Below, piece by piece: positions 1-9,706 of a stretch of 64,000 bases of DNA. The notes below the pieces were generated by a model. It did no database searches. It was not told the DNA's origin and worked only from the letters and a program-made list of their open reading frames with translations. Within the stretch, counting starts at the first letter, position 1. The number at the start of each line of letters is the position of its first letter. The stretch lies in the NCBI RefSeq assembly GCF_015158295.1, contig NZ_JACDXV010000001.1, forward strand, positions 186,001 through 250,000, in the 5' to 3' direction. The stretch comes from Devosia faecipullorum. Its GTDB lineage: Bacteria; Pseudomonadota; Alphaproteobacteria; Rhizobiales; Devosiaceae. The position numbers and the translations under genes are program-made.

Positions 1-1
1 A

Positions 2-268
2 GCCAGCATTTTCCTGTTCTGGCAATTCATCGAGGGCAATGTGCTCTATCCCAAGCTGGTGGGCTCCTCGATCAATATCAATCCGGTCTGGATGATGTTT
101 GCGCTCCTGGCCATGGGCGCCCTGTTCGGCTTTGTCGGCCTTCTGTTGGCCGTGCCATTGGCGGCCATCGCCTCGGTTCTGGTGCGTTATGGGGTGCGCA
201 AATACAAGGAAAGCGCCCTTTACCTGGGGCCCGAGCCCGGCGGGGCCGATGACGATGCCGCTGCCTGA
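2..268 (+). CDS. AI-2E family (PerM/YdiK-like) transporter, C-terminal part
   Basis: The reading frame is open from the left edge of the window and ends in TGA, so only the last 88 residues of a membrane permease are present. The visible part carries the family's closing motif, FIEGNVLYPKLVGSSI followed by NPVWMMFALL, and two hydrophobic stretches rich in Ala, Leu and Gly that act as the last membrane segments. The tail is short, acidic and Ala-rich. Members export small molecules or peptides of uncertain identity. The stop overlaps the start of hdaA, and PerM-like genes often precede hdaA in Hyphomicrobiales. The family call is firm; the substrate cannot be told. Confidence 0.85.
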   Translation, partial: ASIFLFWQFIEGNVLYPKLVGSSININPVWMMFALLAMGALFGFVGLLLAVPLAAIASVLVRYGVRKYKESALYLGPEPGGADDDAAA

Positions 269-983
269 AAACGGAATACGGCAATTGCCGCTCGATCTGG
301 GTCACGAGCCATCGCATGCCGAGGATGATTTTCTGGTGGGCGATGGCAATGCGCTGGCGCATGCGCGCATCCTGGCCTGGCCGCTTTGGCCCGATGGAAT
401 GACGGTGCTGATCGGGCCCGCCGCATCCGGCAAATCGCATCTGGGGCGGATATTCGTGGAGCGAAGCGGGGCGCTGGTCGCAGCCCCCGAAAATATCGCC
501 GCTATTGCCGCGTCGGGCGGAAACGCGCCGCTCCTGATCGAGGATGTGGATCGCGCCCATTATGATGAACACGCCTTGTTCCATCTGCTCAACCAGGCCA
601 TGCGCGGCGAACGCAGCCTGTTGATGAGCGCGCGCGAGGATATTGCCAATTGGCCACTCCAAACCGACGACGCGCGTTCCCGGGCCCGGCGGGCGCCAAT
701 TTTCCGGCTGGAGATCAGCGACGACATCGAACTGTCACAGATGATGGTAAAACTGTTCGCGGATCGGCAGATCAGGGTCGATCCCAAGGTGGTGGCATAT
801 GTGGTGCAGCGCATGGAGCGCAGCCAGCAGGAAGCCGCCGCCCTTGTCGATCTGATGGACCGGCTGGCCCTTGCCAAGGGGACGGCCATTACGCGTAATC
901 TGGCGGCAGAGGCGCTGGCGCATCGCCAGGACAGGCGGGCCGCTGCCCGCGAACAGGATTTGGACGACCACGACGATGAATGA
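249..983 (+). CDS. hdaA: HdaA, DnaA-related regulatory inactivator ATPase
   Basis: This 244-residue protein resembles the AAA+ domain of DnaA without its DNA-binding domain. A P-loop GPAASGKSH lies at residues 56-64 and a Walker B stretch LLIEDVD at 95-101. In alphaproteobacteria HdaA works with the DNA clamp to stimulate ATP hydrolysis by DnaA after initiation, so the origin does not fire again. Two ATGs in frame (249 and 255) could start the protein; both overlap the permease stop, suggesting coupled translation. The 3' end overlaps ppk by 8 bases. A longer upstream frame exists but reads through the permease gene and is not protein-like. Confidence 0.88.
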   Translation: MTMPLPENGIRQLPLDLGHEPSHAEDDFLVGDGNALAHARILAWPLWPDGMTVLIGPAASGKSHLGRIFVERSGALVAAPENIAAIAASGGNAPLLIEDVDRAHYDEHALFHLLNQAMRGERSLLMSAREDIANWPLQTDDARSRARRAPIFRLEISDDIELSQMMVKLFADRQIRVDPKVVAYVVQRMERSQQEAAALVDLMDRLALAKGTAITRNLAAEALAHRQDRRAAAREQDLDDHDDE

Positions 984-3141
984 TTCCGGTGATTTCGCTG
1001 AAAACTCTGCGTCCGGTCCCGATATCGAGGCCCTGCGCACCAGCCCGGCCCGCTTCGTCAACCGCGAGGTGAGCTGGCTGCAATTCAACATGCGTGTGCT
1101 GGAGGAAGCGGGCAACACTGCCCATCCCTTGCTGGAACGGCTGCGTTTCGTCTCCATTTCTGCGAACAATCTCGACGAATTCTACATGGTGCGCGTTGCC
1201 GGAATCAAAGGGCAGATCCGGGCAGGCCTCTCCAAGCAGAGCGCCGATGGCCTGACCCCCAGCGAACAGCTCGAAGAGATCGGTACGCTGGCCCAGCACC
1301 TGCAATTGGAGCAGCAGGATCAGTGGAAGGATCTGCGCGAAGAACTATTCGCGCAAAACGTGGTAATTCACGAGGCCGATGACCTCAGCCCAGAACAGGT
1401 CGGCTATCTGCAAAAGCTGTTCCGCGAGGAAATTTTCCCTGTCCTCACCCCCATCGCGGTCGATCCGGCCCATCCCTTTCCCTTCATCCCCAATCTGGGT
1501 CTGGCGCTGGCCTTCGAACTGAAGCGCCCCAATAGCGACCAGAATCTCACGGCGCTGGTGCGCATTCCCGGCAATCTCGACCGCTTCATCAATCTGCCGC
1601 TCGACCTCGTTTCCGAAGGGCGCAGCGAAGTCGTGACCATCGATACTTTGGTCAAGCTCTTCTTCCACAAGATGTTTCCCGGCCATGAAGTGGTCGGCTC
1701 CGGCGCCTTCCGTATCATCCGCGACAGCGAGATCGAAATCGACGACGAAGCGGCTGACCTGGTGGTGGAGTTCGAATCGGCGCTGCGCCAGCGTCGGCGC
1801 GGGCAGGTGATCCGCCTCGAAATAGAGCGCTCCATGCCGCGGGCGCTCAAGCGGCAGATCGGCGAACAATTGGGCGTCAAGGAGGCCGATGTCTTCGAAG
1901 TGCAGGGCTTTCTCGGCCTCGCCGATGCCCGCAAGATCTGCGATATCGACCGACCCGACCTCAAGTTCACGCCCTATCTGGCCCGGTTCCCCGAGCGCAT
2001 TCGCGACTATAACGGCGACAGCTTCGCCGCCATCCGCGCCAAGGACATTCTGGTCCACCACCCCTTCGAGAGCTTCGACGTGGTGGCGCAATTCCTGATG
2101 CAGGCGGCGCGCGATCCCGATGTCGTGGCCATCAAGCAGACGCTTTACCGCACCTCCTCGGACAGCCCCATCGTCAAGGCGCTGGTGATGGCGGCGGAAG
2201 CGGGCAAGTCCGTCACCTGCCTGGTCGAACTCAAGGCGCGCTTCGATGAAGAAGCCAATATCCGTTGGGCCCGCGATCTCGAACGGGCCGGGGCGCAGGT
2301 CGTGTTCGGCTTCATCGAACTCAAGACCCACGCCAAGCTGAGCCAGGTCGTGCGGCGCGAAAAGGGCAAGCTGGTCAGCTATTGCCATATCGGCACCGGC
2401 AATTATCATCCGATCACCGCCAAGATTTACACCGACCTGAGCTATTTCACCATCGACCCCGCCATTACCCGCGACGTTGCCCGGGTGTTCAATTTCATTA
2501 CCGGCTATGCCCGCCCCACCGAGCTGGAAACGCTGGCGGTCTCGCCGGTCAACCTGCGCCAGACGCTCATCGACAATATCAACCGCGAGATCGAATTGGC
2601 GCGCGGCGGCCAGCCGGCGCATATTCTCTTGAAAATGAACTCGCTGGTGGACCCCCAGGTCATCGACGCGCTCTACGACGCCAGCCAGGCCGGGGTGAAG
2701 ATCGAGCTGATCGTGCGTGGCATCTGCTGCCTGCGCCCGGGCATTCCCGGCTTCTCCGATAACATCCGGGTCAAATCGGTGGTCGGCCGGTTCCTCGAAC
2801 ACAGCCGCATCTATTGCTTCGGCAATGGCGAGATGATGCCGTCGGCGCGGGCCAAGGTCTATATTTCCTCGGCTGACCTTATGGGCCGCAATCTCGATGG
2901 TCGTGTCGAAGTAATGGTGCCGATCCTCAACAAGACCGTGCACAAACAGATTCTCGACCAGATCATGGTTGCCTATCTCAAGGACAATCACCAGAGTTGG
3001 GAAGTGTTGCCCGATGGAAGTTCCCATCGCATTAGGCTGGCCGAAGGCGAGGAAATGTTCAACGCCCACGCCTATTTCATGACCAATCCCTCGCTGTCCG
3101 GCCGCGGCAGCGCCGGCATGGTGGAGATCGACGAAGGTTGA
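976..3141 (+). CDS. ppk: Polyphosphate kinase 1
   Basis: This 721-residue cytoplasmic enzyme reversibly transfers the terminal phosphate of ATP to a growing polyphosphate chain. It has the full PPK1 layout: an N-terminal helical domain beginning [11 protein letters not shown], a head domain, and two phospholipase-D-like catalytic domains. The two expected histidines are visible, His452 in LKTHAK (the usual autophosphorylation site) and His609 in EHSRIYCF. I start it at the ATG that overlaps the hdaA stop, because the preceding 35 residues are hdaA read in another frame. It is followed directly by ppx, so synthesis and breakdown of polyphosphate are co-transcribed. Confidence 0.95.
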   Translation: MNDSGDFAENSASGPDIEALRTSPARFVNREVSWLQFNMRVLEEAGNTAHPLLERLRFVSISANNLDEFYMVRVAGIKGQIRAGLSKQSADGLTPSEQLEEIGTLAQHLQLEQQDQWKDLREELFAQNVVIHEADDLSPEQVGYLQKLFREEIFPVLTPIAVDPAHPFPFIPNLGLALAFELKRPNSDQNLTALVRIPGNLDRFINLPLDLVSEGRSEVVTIDTLVKLFFHKMFPGHEVVGSGAFRIIRDSEIEIDDEAADLVVEFESALRQRRRGQVIRLEIERSMPRALKRQIGEQLGVKEADVFEVQGFLGLADARKICDIDRPDLKFTPYLARFPERIRDYNGDSFAAIRAKDILVHHPFESFDVVAQFLMQAARDPDVVAIKQTLYRTSSDSPIVKALVMAAEAGKSVTCLVELKARFDEEANIRWARDLERAGAQVVFGFIELKTHAKLSQVVRREKGKLVSYCHIGTGNYHPITAKIYTDLSYFTIDPAITRDVARVFNFITGYARPTELETLAVSPVNLRQTLIDNINREIELARGGQPAHILLKMNSLVDPQVIDALYDASQAGVKIELIVRGICCLRPGIPGFSDNIRVKSVVGRFLEHSRIYCFGNGEMMPSARAKVYISSADLMGRNLDGRVEVMVPILNKTVHKQILDQIMVAYLKDNHQSWEVLPDGSSHRIRLAEGEEMFNAHAYFMTNPSLSGRGSAGMVEIDEG

Positions 3142-3143
3142 GC

Positions 3144-4679
3144 GTGACACAATTCTGGGGCGTCGATGCCGATCCGACCGCGCAGGGGCGCATCAAGGGC
3201 GCTCGTCCGGTCGCGGTTCTGGACATCGGCTCCAACTCGGTGCGCCTCGTGGTCTATGAACGCCATGCCCGCGCCCTGACCCCGCTATACAACGAGAAAT
3301 GCTCCTGTGCCCTGGGCCGCGGCATGGCCAAGAGCGGCAAGCTGTCCAATGCGAGCATGGCGACGGCGCTCGACGCCATCAGGCGCTTCGCGCTGGTGGC
3401 GCGCATGATGCGCGTCGGCAAGGTATACGTGCTTGCCACGTCCGCAGTGCGCGGCGCCTCCAACCGTGACGAATTCGTTTCCCAGGTCGAAGCGGTCATC
3501 GATACTTCGGTCCGGGTGCTGAGCGGTGAGGAGGAAGCCCATTTCGCCGCCATGGGCGTGGTGGCGGGCATACCCGGCTTCGCCGGCATAGTCGGGGATC
3601 TGGGTGGCGGCAGCCTCGAGCTTTCCAGAATCAGCAACGGCTCCGATACCAATGGCGAGAGTTTCGAGCTCGGCGTCATTCGTTTGCAGGACGATGCCGA
3701 CGGTTCCCCGAAACAGGCCGCCAGCCTGATCCGACAGCGCCTCGAGGGCAGCATTCTGGCCGCCGCCGCCCCGGGCGGCCGGTTCGCGGCAATCGGCGGC
3801 ACTTGGCGGTCGCTGGCCAAGTTGCATCAAGCGCGCACCGATTATGCGCTGCATATGGTGCAGGACTATGTGGTGCCGGCAGCCGACATGTTGGCCTTCT
3901 GCGACGATATCGTTGCCGCCGACTCGCTCAAGACCTATCCCGGCTCGAACAGTGTCAGCGCATCGCGACGCGATCTCGTGCCGATTGGTGCCGCCGTCCT
4001 GGCCGAAGTGCTCCGCGCCGGAAATTTTGGCAGCGTCGTCTTTTCGGCGCTCGGCGTGCGCGAGGGCTACCTCTATAGCATGCTGGACCAGCGCGAGCGC
4101 TCCATCGACCCGCTAATTCAGGGTGCGGAAGAATTGTCGGTCCTGCGCTCGCGTTCGCCGGCCCATGCCAATGACCTGATCATGTTTACTGCGCAATATC
4201 TCGGAATTGCCGGTATTCTGGAATTGCCATCCGAATTGCGGCTGCGCACCGTCGTCTGCCTTCTGGCCGATATAGGCTGGCGCTCGCATCCCGACTATCG
4301 CGGTCCCCAGAGCGTCGATGCCGTCGCCTATGGATCGCTGACCGGCGTCGATCATCCCGGCCGCTCATTCCTCGCCCAGACCATCGCCATTCGCTATGAG
4401 GGGCCAAAGAGCAAAGCAGGCCAGTCCGTCGTGGCCCTCGGCACGCCGGAGCTCACGGCACGGGCGCGGCTGATTGGCGCCCTGTTCCGGGTCGCCTATC
4501 CGATGACGGCGGCGATGCCGGGCATCCTGCTGCGCACGGGCTTCAGTATCGAAGCCGAAACATTGGTGCTGCACCTGCCAGCGGACTTCGCCTTCCTGGA
4601 TGGCGACCATCTCCGCAACCGCCTGCGGCAGTTCGCGGAGATCGCCGGGCACGAAAGCTCACGGGTGCAGGTCGGATAG
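3144..4679 (+). CDS. ppx: Exopolyphosphatase / guanosine pentaphosphatase (Ppx/GppA)
   Basis: This protein of about 511 residues belongs to the ASKHA phosphatase superfamily. Phosphate-binding motifs VLDIGSNSVRLVVYE near the N-terminus and GDLGGGSLEL near residue 155 are intact. It removes terminal phosphate from polyphosphate and may also hydrolyse pppGpp. I prefer the GTG at 3144, which follows GAAGG by six bases; a TTG at 3138 overlapping the ppk stop is the alternative. The C-terminal half matches the long Ppx form seen in alphaproteobacteria. It is convergent with rnd, with 32 bases between the two stops. Confidence 0.92.
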   Translation: MTQFWGVDADPTAQGRIKGARPVAVLDIGSNSVRLVVYERHARALTPLYNEKCSCALGRGMAKSGKLSNASMATALDAIRRFALVARMMRVGKVYVLATSAVRGASNRDEFVSQVEAVIDTSVRVLSGEEEAHFAAMGVVAGIPGFAGIVGDLGGGSLELSRISNGSDTNGESFELGVIRLQDDADGSPKQAASLIRQRLEGSILAAAAPGGRFAAIGGTWRSLAKLHQARTDYALHMVQDYVVPAADMLAFCDDIVAADSLKTYPGSNSVSASRRDLVPIGAAVLAEVLRAGNFGSVVFSALGVREGYLYSMLDQRERSIDPLIQGAEELSVLRSRSPAHANDLIMFTAQYLGIAGILELPSELRLRTVVCLLADIGWRSHPDYRGPQSVDAVAYGSLTGVDHPGRSFLAQTIAIRYEGPKSKAGQSVVALGTPELTARARLIGALFRVAYPMTAAMPGILLRTGFSIEAETLVLHLPADFAFLDGDHLRNRLRQFAEIAGHESSRVQVG

Positions 4680-4687
4680 ATCGGTTC

Positions 4688-4706
4688 AGCGTTAAGTGAA
4701 AACGCT
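4688..4706. terminator. Short hairpin between convergent ppx and rnd
   Basis: AGCGTT and AACGCT form a 6-bp stem around a 7-base loop in the 32-base gap between the two stops. It could end transcription from either side, but there is no long T-run and the stem is weak. Confidence 0.35.
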
Positions 4707-4711
4707 TGCCT

Positions 4712-5881
4712 CTATTCGGCCGCTTCGGCGCGGGTGACGGCGAATTCAACAATTCCCTGGCGGGTGGCCACGAGGCCGACGCGGCCATGCTTGATGGCCA
4801 GCGCCTTGTCCCCAAACAATTTGCGCCGCCAGCCCTTGAGGGCAGGGACATCGGCATCGTCGTCGAGAACCAAAGCGTCAATGTCGTCCGAGGTGGCGAT
4901 GATCCTGGCAGCAACGCCATGCTGTTCGGCCACGGCCTTGAGCAATACCCGAACCAGGTCTCCGACCGCACCCTTGGGCGAGGGACCGCGATAACGCTCG
5001 GGCAGGACGGGTAATTCGGACTTCGGCAGGGCCTCAACGGCCTTGAGCAGGGCCATGATTTCACCTGCCGCGCCGCTGCGGCCGAAGCCGCGCGGCACGG
5101 CGCGCAGCTTTTCGAAGGCCTCCGGGGTCAGCGGGCGCTGGGTCGCCAGTTCGGCGATCACGTCATCCTTGAGCACCCGGCTGCGGGGCTGGTCCGTCTC
5201 TTGCGCCCGCCGCTCCCGCCATTGCGCCAGCACCTTGAGGGCCGCAAGGTCGCGGGAACGGTTGAATTTCATTTTCAGCCGTTCCCAAGCCTGTTCCGGG
5301 CGAACGACATAGGTGTCGACGCTGCGCAAAATGCTCAATTCGTCCTCGACCCAGTCCCAGCGCCGCGTCGCTTCCACTTGCTTGCGCAATTCGCGATAGA
5401 TGTCGCGGAGCCAGGTGACGTCAGCCAATGCATAGGAAAGCTGCTTTTCCGAAAGGGGACGGGCAGACCAGTCGGTGAAGCGGGAGGACTTGTCGAGTTC
5501 CACCTTGCAGATGCCTCGCACCAGGCTGTCATAGGAGGCGCTGTCGCCAAATCCGCAGACACTGGCCGCGATCTGGGTGTCAAAGATGTTGTGCGGCACC
5601 ACGCCGGTCAGCTTGACGAAGATTTCGATGTCCTGCCGCGCGGCATGAAAAACCTTGGTCACATTGGGGTTGGCCAGCAGCTCGAAGAATGGGGTGAGCC
5701 TGATGTCGGGGGCCAGAGGATCGATGAGCACGGCTTCGTCATCGGTCGCCACCTGAATGAGGCACAGCCGGGGCCAATAGGTGGTTTCGCGCAGGAATTC
5801 GGTATCAACCGTCACGAATTCGTATCTGCCAGCGCGCTCGCAAAAAGCGGCAAGCGCATCTGTGGAAACAATCAAGTCCAT
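4712..5881 (-). CDS. rnd: Ribonuclease D
   Basis: This 389-residue 3'-5' exoribonuclease has a DEDDy nuclease domain at residues 1-170 followed by an HRDC nucleic-acid-binding region. Catalytic residues are visible as D26 and E28 (VDTEF), D84 (ARQDIEIF), and Y150 with D154 (YALADVTWL). RNase D trims 3' ends of tRNA precursors and other stable RNAs. The length is normal for alphaproteobacterial RNase D. It is divergent from aspS across about 180 bases. An overlapping plus-strand frame is only its shadow. Confidence 0.94.
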   Translation of the reverse strand: MDLIVSTDALAAFCERAGRYEFVTVDTEFLRETTYWPRLCLIQVATDDEAVLIDPLAPDIRLTPFFELLANPNVTKVFHAARQDIEIFVKLTGVVPHNIFDTQIAASVCGFGDSASYDSLVRGICKVELDKSSRFTDWSARPLSEKQLSYALADVTWLRDIYRELRKQVEATRRWDWVEDELSILRSVDTYVVRPEQAWERLKMKFNRSRDLAALKVLAQWRERRAQETDQPRSRVLKDDVIAELATQRPLTPEAFEKLRAVPRGFGRSGAAGEIMALLKAVEALPKSELPVLPERYRGPSPKGAVGDLVRVLLKAVAEQHGVAARIIATSDDIDALVLDDDADVPALKGWRRKLFGDKALAIKHGRVGLVATRQGIVEFAVTRAEAAE

Positions 5882-6064
5882 CCGGCTACCGTCCTAGAAA
5901 AGTCATTATTCTTCCTAGCAGGTGTGATTGGTTTGCTCCACCGTCGACTTCCCTTGGGGTGAAGAGCGAAAGGCCGATATGCCGCGCAGCTTGACAAGGG
6001 CGGGTTGCCATGCGCTTTTCCCGCCCGAGATTCCGGCATTTTTCCAGTAAATTCGAGCTTCGCC

Positions 6065-7855
6065 ATGACCATACATCGCTACCGCACCCACACCTGTGGC
6101 GCCCTGACGGCTGCCGATGCCGGCAATAATGTTCGCCTCAGTGGCTGGGTTCACCGCGTTCGCGACCATGGCGGCCTGCTTTTTATCGACCTGCGCGACC
6201 ACTACGGCATCACCCAATTGGTGATCGATCCTGATTCTGCTGCCTTCGCGCAGGCCGAGAAGGTGCGTTCCGAATGGGTGCTGCGCATCGACGGCGAGGT
6301 GAAGCTGCGCGACGCGGCGGCGGTGAATCCGAACATTCTCACCGGCGGCATCGAAATTTTCATCCGCGAGATCGAAGTGCTCTCCGCCGCCAAGGAATTG
6401 CCGCTGCCGGTCTTCGGCGATCAGGAATATCCGGAGGATATTCGCCTGCGCTATCGCTTCCTCGATCTGCGCCGCGAAAAGCTGCACGCCAATATCGTTA
6501 AGCGCACGCAGATCATTTCGGCAATGCGCGCCGGCATGGGTGGGGCAGGGTTCACCGAATTTTCGACCCCGATCCTCACCGCCTCCTCGCCGGAAGGCGC
6601 ACGCGACTTCCTCGTGCCCAGCCGCATTCATCCCGGAAAGTTCTTTGCGCTGCCCCAGGCGCCCCAGCAATATAAGCAATTGCTGATGGTGGCGGGCTTC
6701 GACCGCTATTTCCAGGTTGCTCCCTGTTTCCGCGACGAAGACCCGCGCGCCGACCGCCTTCCGGGAGAATTCTACCAGCTCGATCTCGAAATGAGCTTCG
6801 TCACCCAGGAAGACGTGTGGAACACGGTCGAGCCGGTGATGACGCAAGTGTTCGAGCAGTTCGCCGATGGCAAGCGCGTCACCAAGGGTTGGCCGCGCAT
6901 CCCTTATTCCGAGGCCATCCGTAGATATGGTTCGGACAAGCCCGACCTGCGCAACCCCATCGAAATCCAGAGCGTGACCGAGCATTTCTCCGGTTCCGGC
7001 TTTAAGGTTTTCGCCAGCCAGATCGAAGCCGATCCGAAGGTCGAAGTTTGGGCCATTCCGGCCAAGAACAAGGCGGGCGCCGAGCCGATTGGCCGCGCCT
7101 TCTGTGATCGCATGAATGGCTGGGCCCAGGGCGAAGGTCAGCCGGGGCTCGGCTATATCTTCTTCAAGGATGGCGCCGGCTCCGGCCCCATCGCCAAGAA
7201 TATCGGTGAAGAGCGCACGGCGGCACTCAAGGCACAGCTTGGCCTGACGGATGGCGACGCGGTGTTCTTCGTCGCTGGCCGCCCGGAAAAATTCTACAAG
7301 TTCGCCGGGGAAGCGCGCACCAAGGTCGGCACCGATCTGGGCGTCGTCGACACCGAGCAATTCGCTCTGTGCTGGATCGTGGACTTTCCGTTCTACGAAT
7401 GGAGCGAGGAAGAAAAGCGCCTCGACTTCGCCCACAATCCGTTCTCCATGCCGCAGGGCGGCATTGACGGGCTCAACGGCGACGATCCGCTCTCGCTCAA
7501 GGCCTATCAATACGATGCCGTGTGCAATGGTTTCGAAATCGCCTCGGGTTCGATCCGTAACCAGGAGCCCGAAACCATGGTCAAGGCGTTCGAATTGACC
7601 GGAAAGAGCCGGGAAGAGGTCGAGGAACAGTTCGGCGGGCTCTATCGTGCCTTCCAATATGGCGCTCCGCCCCATGGTGGTGCTGCCTTCGGCATCGACC
7701 GCGTGGTGATGTTGCTTTGCGGTGTGCAGAACCTGCGCGAGATCACCGCCTTCCCAATGAACCAGCAGGCGGAAGACCTGCTGATGGGAGCACCCAGCCC
7801 GGCAGACAACAAGCAATTGCGCGAATTGAGCATCAGGCTCAACATCCAGAGCTGA
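6065..7855 (+). CDS. aspS: Aspartyl-tRNA synthetase
   Basis: This 596-residue class II synthetase charges tRNA(Asp), and in many alphaproteobacteria also tRNA(Asn). The N-terminal OB-fold anticodon-binding domain contains [18 protein letters not shown]. The catalytic domain has motif 2 ([11 protein letters not shown]), the bacterial GAD insertion domain, and motif 3 [14 protein letters not shown] close to the C-terminus. I start at ATG 6065 because [12 protein letters not shown] is the usual beginning; the 20 residues upstream in the same frame are not typical. A TTGACA hexamer at 5991-5996 could belong to its promoter. A strong terminator follows. Confidence 0.96.
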   Translation: MTIHRYRTHTCGALTAADAGNNVRLSGWVHRVRDHGGLLFIDLRDHYGITQLVIDPDSAAFAQAEKVRSEWVLRIDGEVKLRDAAAVNPNILTGGIEIFIREIEVLSAAKELPLPVFGDQEYPEDIRLRYRFLDLRREKLHANIVKRTQIISAMRAGMGGAGFTEFSTPILTASSPEGARDFLVPSRIHPGKFFALPQAPQQYKQLLMVAGFDRYFQVAPCFRDEDPRADRLPGEFYQLDLEMSFVTQEDVWNTVEPVMTQVFEQFADGKRVTKGWPRIPYSEAIRRYGSDKPDLRNPIEIQSVTEHFSGSGFKVFASQIEADPKVEVWAIPAKNKAGAEPIGRAFCDRMNGWAQGEGQPGLGYIFFKDGAGSGPIAKNIGEERTAALKAQLGLTDGDAVFFVAGRPEKFYKFAGEARTKVGTDLGVVDTEQFALCWIVDFPFYEWSEEEKRLDFAHNPFSMPQGGIDGLNGDDPLSLKAYQYDAVCNGFEIASGSIRNQEPETMVKAFELTGKSREEVEEQFGGLYRAFQYGAPPHGGAAFGIDRVVMLLCGVQNLREITAFPMNQQAEDLLMGAPSPADNKQLRELSIRLNIQS

Positions 7856-7874
7856 CCAGCTCGATCGAACCAGA

Positions 7875-7905
7875 AAGGGCAGCCCCGGTGCTGCCCTTCA
7901 TTTTT
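7875..7905 (+). terminator. Rho-independent terminator after aspS
   Basis: AAGGGCAGC and GCTGCCCTT form a perfect 9-bp stem with a 6-base loop, followed by CATTTTT. It starts 20 bases after the aspS stop and is the clearest intrinsic terminator in the window. Confidence 0.88.
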
Positions 7906-7927
7906 GGTTAGCGCCAATTAATCTGCG

Positions 7928-7942
7928 TTAATGACCTGTTAA
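7928..7942 (+). promoter_or_regulatory. CtrA-type box (TTAA-N7-TTAA) before EAL gene
   Basis: TTAATGACCTGTTAA matches the full CtrA half-site arrangement, two TTAA with a 7-base spacer. A third TTAA lies at 7918-7921, six bases upstream. The box ends 18 bases before the TTG at 7961, which may mean the true start of the EAL gene is further downstream. It suggests cell-cycle control of c-di-GMP turnover. Confidence 0.5.
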
Positions 7943-7960
7943 ATCCTTGATTGCTACCGC

Positions 7961-9601
7961 TTGAATACACCTGTCTCGGAGTGGATTCGTGGCGTGAAGT
8001 CAAACTTGTCCCATGTCCTGATGTTGGCTGGCGCCATTCTGGCGTTCGTGCCGATCATTGCCGTGGACTATTTGCTGGACGCTTATGTTCGGTACAAGGA
8101 AAAGACGATTGCTCAACAATATGTTGAGACGGTAAGTTCACAAATAAATTTAAGCGCTATGGATGGCGTTGCGGCTCTGCGCAAGGTCGTTGCCGAGAGT
8201 CCGTCTCTATGCACGCCGACCTTTGTGACCAATGCCCAGGTGGCCATCGAAACCAGCCTGAACATCAAGCAGTTTCTGGTCGAGAACAACGATAACGTTC
8301 AATATTGCGATGCCTATGGCCGGATCGTCGCCTATTCGCCGCTGTCGCAGGTGCTGCCGGTACCGGGGCTGACGGAAACCGTTACCGTGGTGAAATTCGC
8401 CGAAATGGCCATGCCCGCGCTCAAGATCAGCCAGGCTTTCGGGGGGGCGCGGCGGGTCTCGGTCTTCGTGCCGTTGCTGAGCCAGTCGGAAGCCGCATTG
8501 TCCGAGCCACTTGGCAGTGCAGCGATGATGCGCGTCACTCTGACAAACGGCTTGTCCATCGTTGCCATAGGCGATCCCGCCAGCTTCGACCGGCGCCCGG
8601 CAAATACCGAATATGTCAGTGCCCAGAGTTATGCCGGGCAGTTTCCCATCAAGGTGGAACTGGCCGTGCCTTTCGCCATCCTGCGCGCCAATTATGCTGA
8701 CCTCGACGCTGTCTTCACCGTTCTTGCCTGCATTGCCAGCGCGGCCTTCCTGCTGTTGAACCTGAGTTATGCGCGCCGCACCCGCATGCCGGCCTTTGAC
8801 CTGGAAAGGGCTATCGAGCGAAACGAGATCAAGCCTTATTATCAGCCGGTGATCAATCTGCGGACCGGCGAACTGGTCGGGTGTGAAGTGCTCTGCCGCT
8901 GGGAAAAGCGCAACGGACAGATGATCATGCCGGGCGCCTTCATCGACTATGCCGAGGTGACCGGCCTCGCCATTCCCATGACCCTGTCGCTGATGCAGCA
9001 GGTGCGCAACGATCTGGGTGACCTGTGCACGACGCTGCCGGACATGAAGATTTCGATCAACCTGTTCGAAGGTCATTTCCGCGATGGCGGCATCGTGGAA
9101 GACGTGCAGGCCATTTTCGGGCAGTCGCCCATCAGTTTCCGCCAATTGGTGTTCGAGATCACCGAAAGACGGCCGCTGAACAATTCTGTCGCCACCACCA
9201 GCGTCATTGCCGGCCTGCACGCGCTCGGCTCGCGCCTGGCCATGGATGATGCCGGCACCGGCCATTCCAACCTTGCCTATCTCGCAACGCTCGGCATCGA
9301 TGTCATCAAGATCGACCGTATCTTTGTGGACATGATCAAGCCCGGTACGACGCAGGTTCCGGTTCTGGACGGGCTGATCGCCATGGCCAAGGATCTCGAT
9401 TGCGAGATCGTCGCCGAAGGCGTGGAAACAGAAGAGCAGGCGCTGTATCTGCGGGCTCGCGGCGTCTTGCATGCGCAGGGCTATATCTTCGCGCCGGCGC
9501 TCAAGGCGGCGGCCTTCAAGGAATTGGCGCTTGCCCTGGGCACGGCTGGCGCACCGCAGATCGACGCCGCCGTTCCCGGTCTTATCTCGACGGCGGCCTG
9601 A
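7961..9601 (+). CDS. Membrane-bound CSS-motif EAL-domain c-di-GMP phosphodiesterase
   Basis: This protein of about 546 residues has an N-terminal membrane helix (about 16-38), a periplasmic region with cysteines C84 and C116 as in CSS-motif sensor domains, a second helix near 253-272, and a cytoplasmic EAL domain from about 285. EAL active-site motifs are present: CEVLCRW in place of EAL/EVL, EITER, MDDAGTGHSN for the usual DDFGTG, IKIDR and VAEGVET. It should hydrolyse c-di-GMP to pGpG, perhaps under periplasmic redox control as for E. coli Pde CSS proteins. The start is uncertain: TTG 7961, GTG 7994 and ATG 8021 are all possible. Confidence 0.85.
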   Translation: MNTPVSEWIRGVKSNLSHVLMLAGAILAFVPIIAVDYLLDAYVRYKEKTIAQQYVETVSSQINLSAMDGVAALRKVVAESPSLCTPTFVTNAQVAIETSLNIKQFLVENNDNVQYCDAYGRIVAYSPLSQVLPVPGLTETVTVVKFAEMAMPALKISQAFGGARRVSVFVPLLSQSEAALSEPLGSAAMMRVTLTNGLSIVAIGDPASFDRRPANTEYVSAQSYAGQFPIKVELAVPFAILRANYADLDAVFTVLACIASAAFLLLNLSYARRTRMPAFDLERAIERNEIKPYYQPVINLRTGELVGCEVLCRWEKRNGQMIMPGAFIDYAEVTGLAIPMTLSLMQQVRNDLGDLCTTLPDMKISINLFEGHFRDGGIVEDVQAIFGQSPISFRQLVFEITERRPLNNSVATTSVIAGLHALGSRLAMDDAGTGHSNLAYLATLGIDVIKIDRIFVDMIKPGTTQVPVLDGLIAMAKDLDCEIVAEGVETEEQALYLRARGVLHAQGYIFAPALKAAAFKELALALGTAGAPQIDAAVPGLISTAA

Positions 9602-9706
9602 CGCCGTAATTTCGCCCGCAAACGCCATCATCGACTTATTGTCCCCTTTTCAATCGATGTGATTGATGGCACCAACGCGGCGCATGGGAGCGGGGAGGTA
9701 ATTTAC

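Noticed and set aside
1345..3150. Antisense frame of 601 codons opposite ppk
   Set aside because: Shadow of ppk with biased composition; no start signal or known domain.
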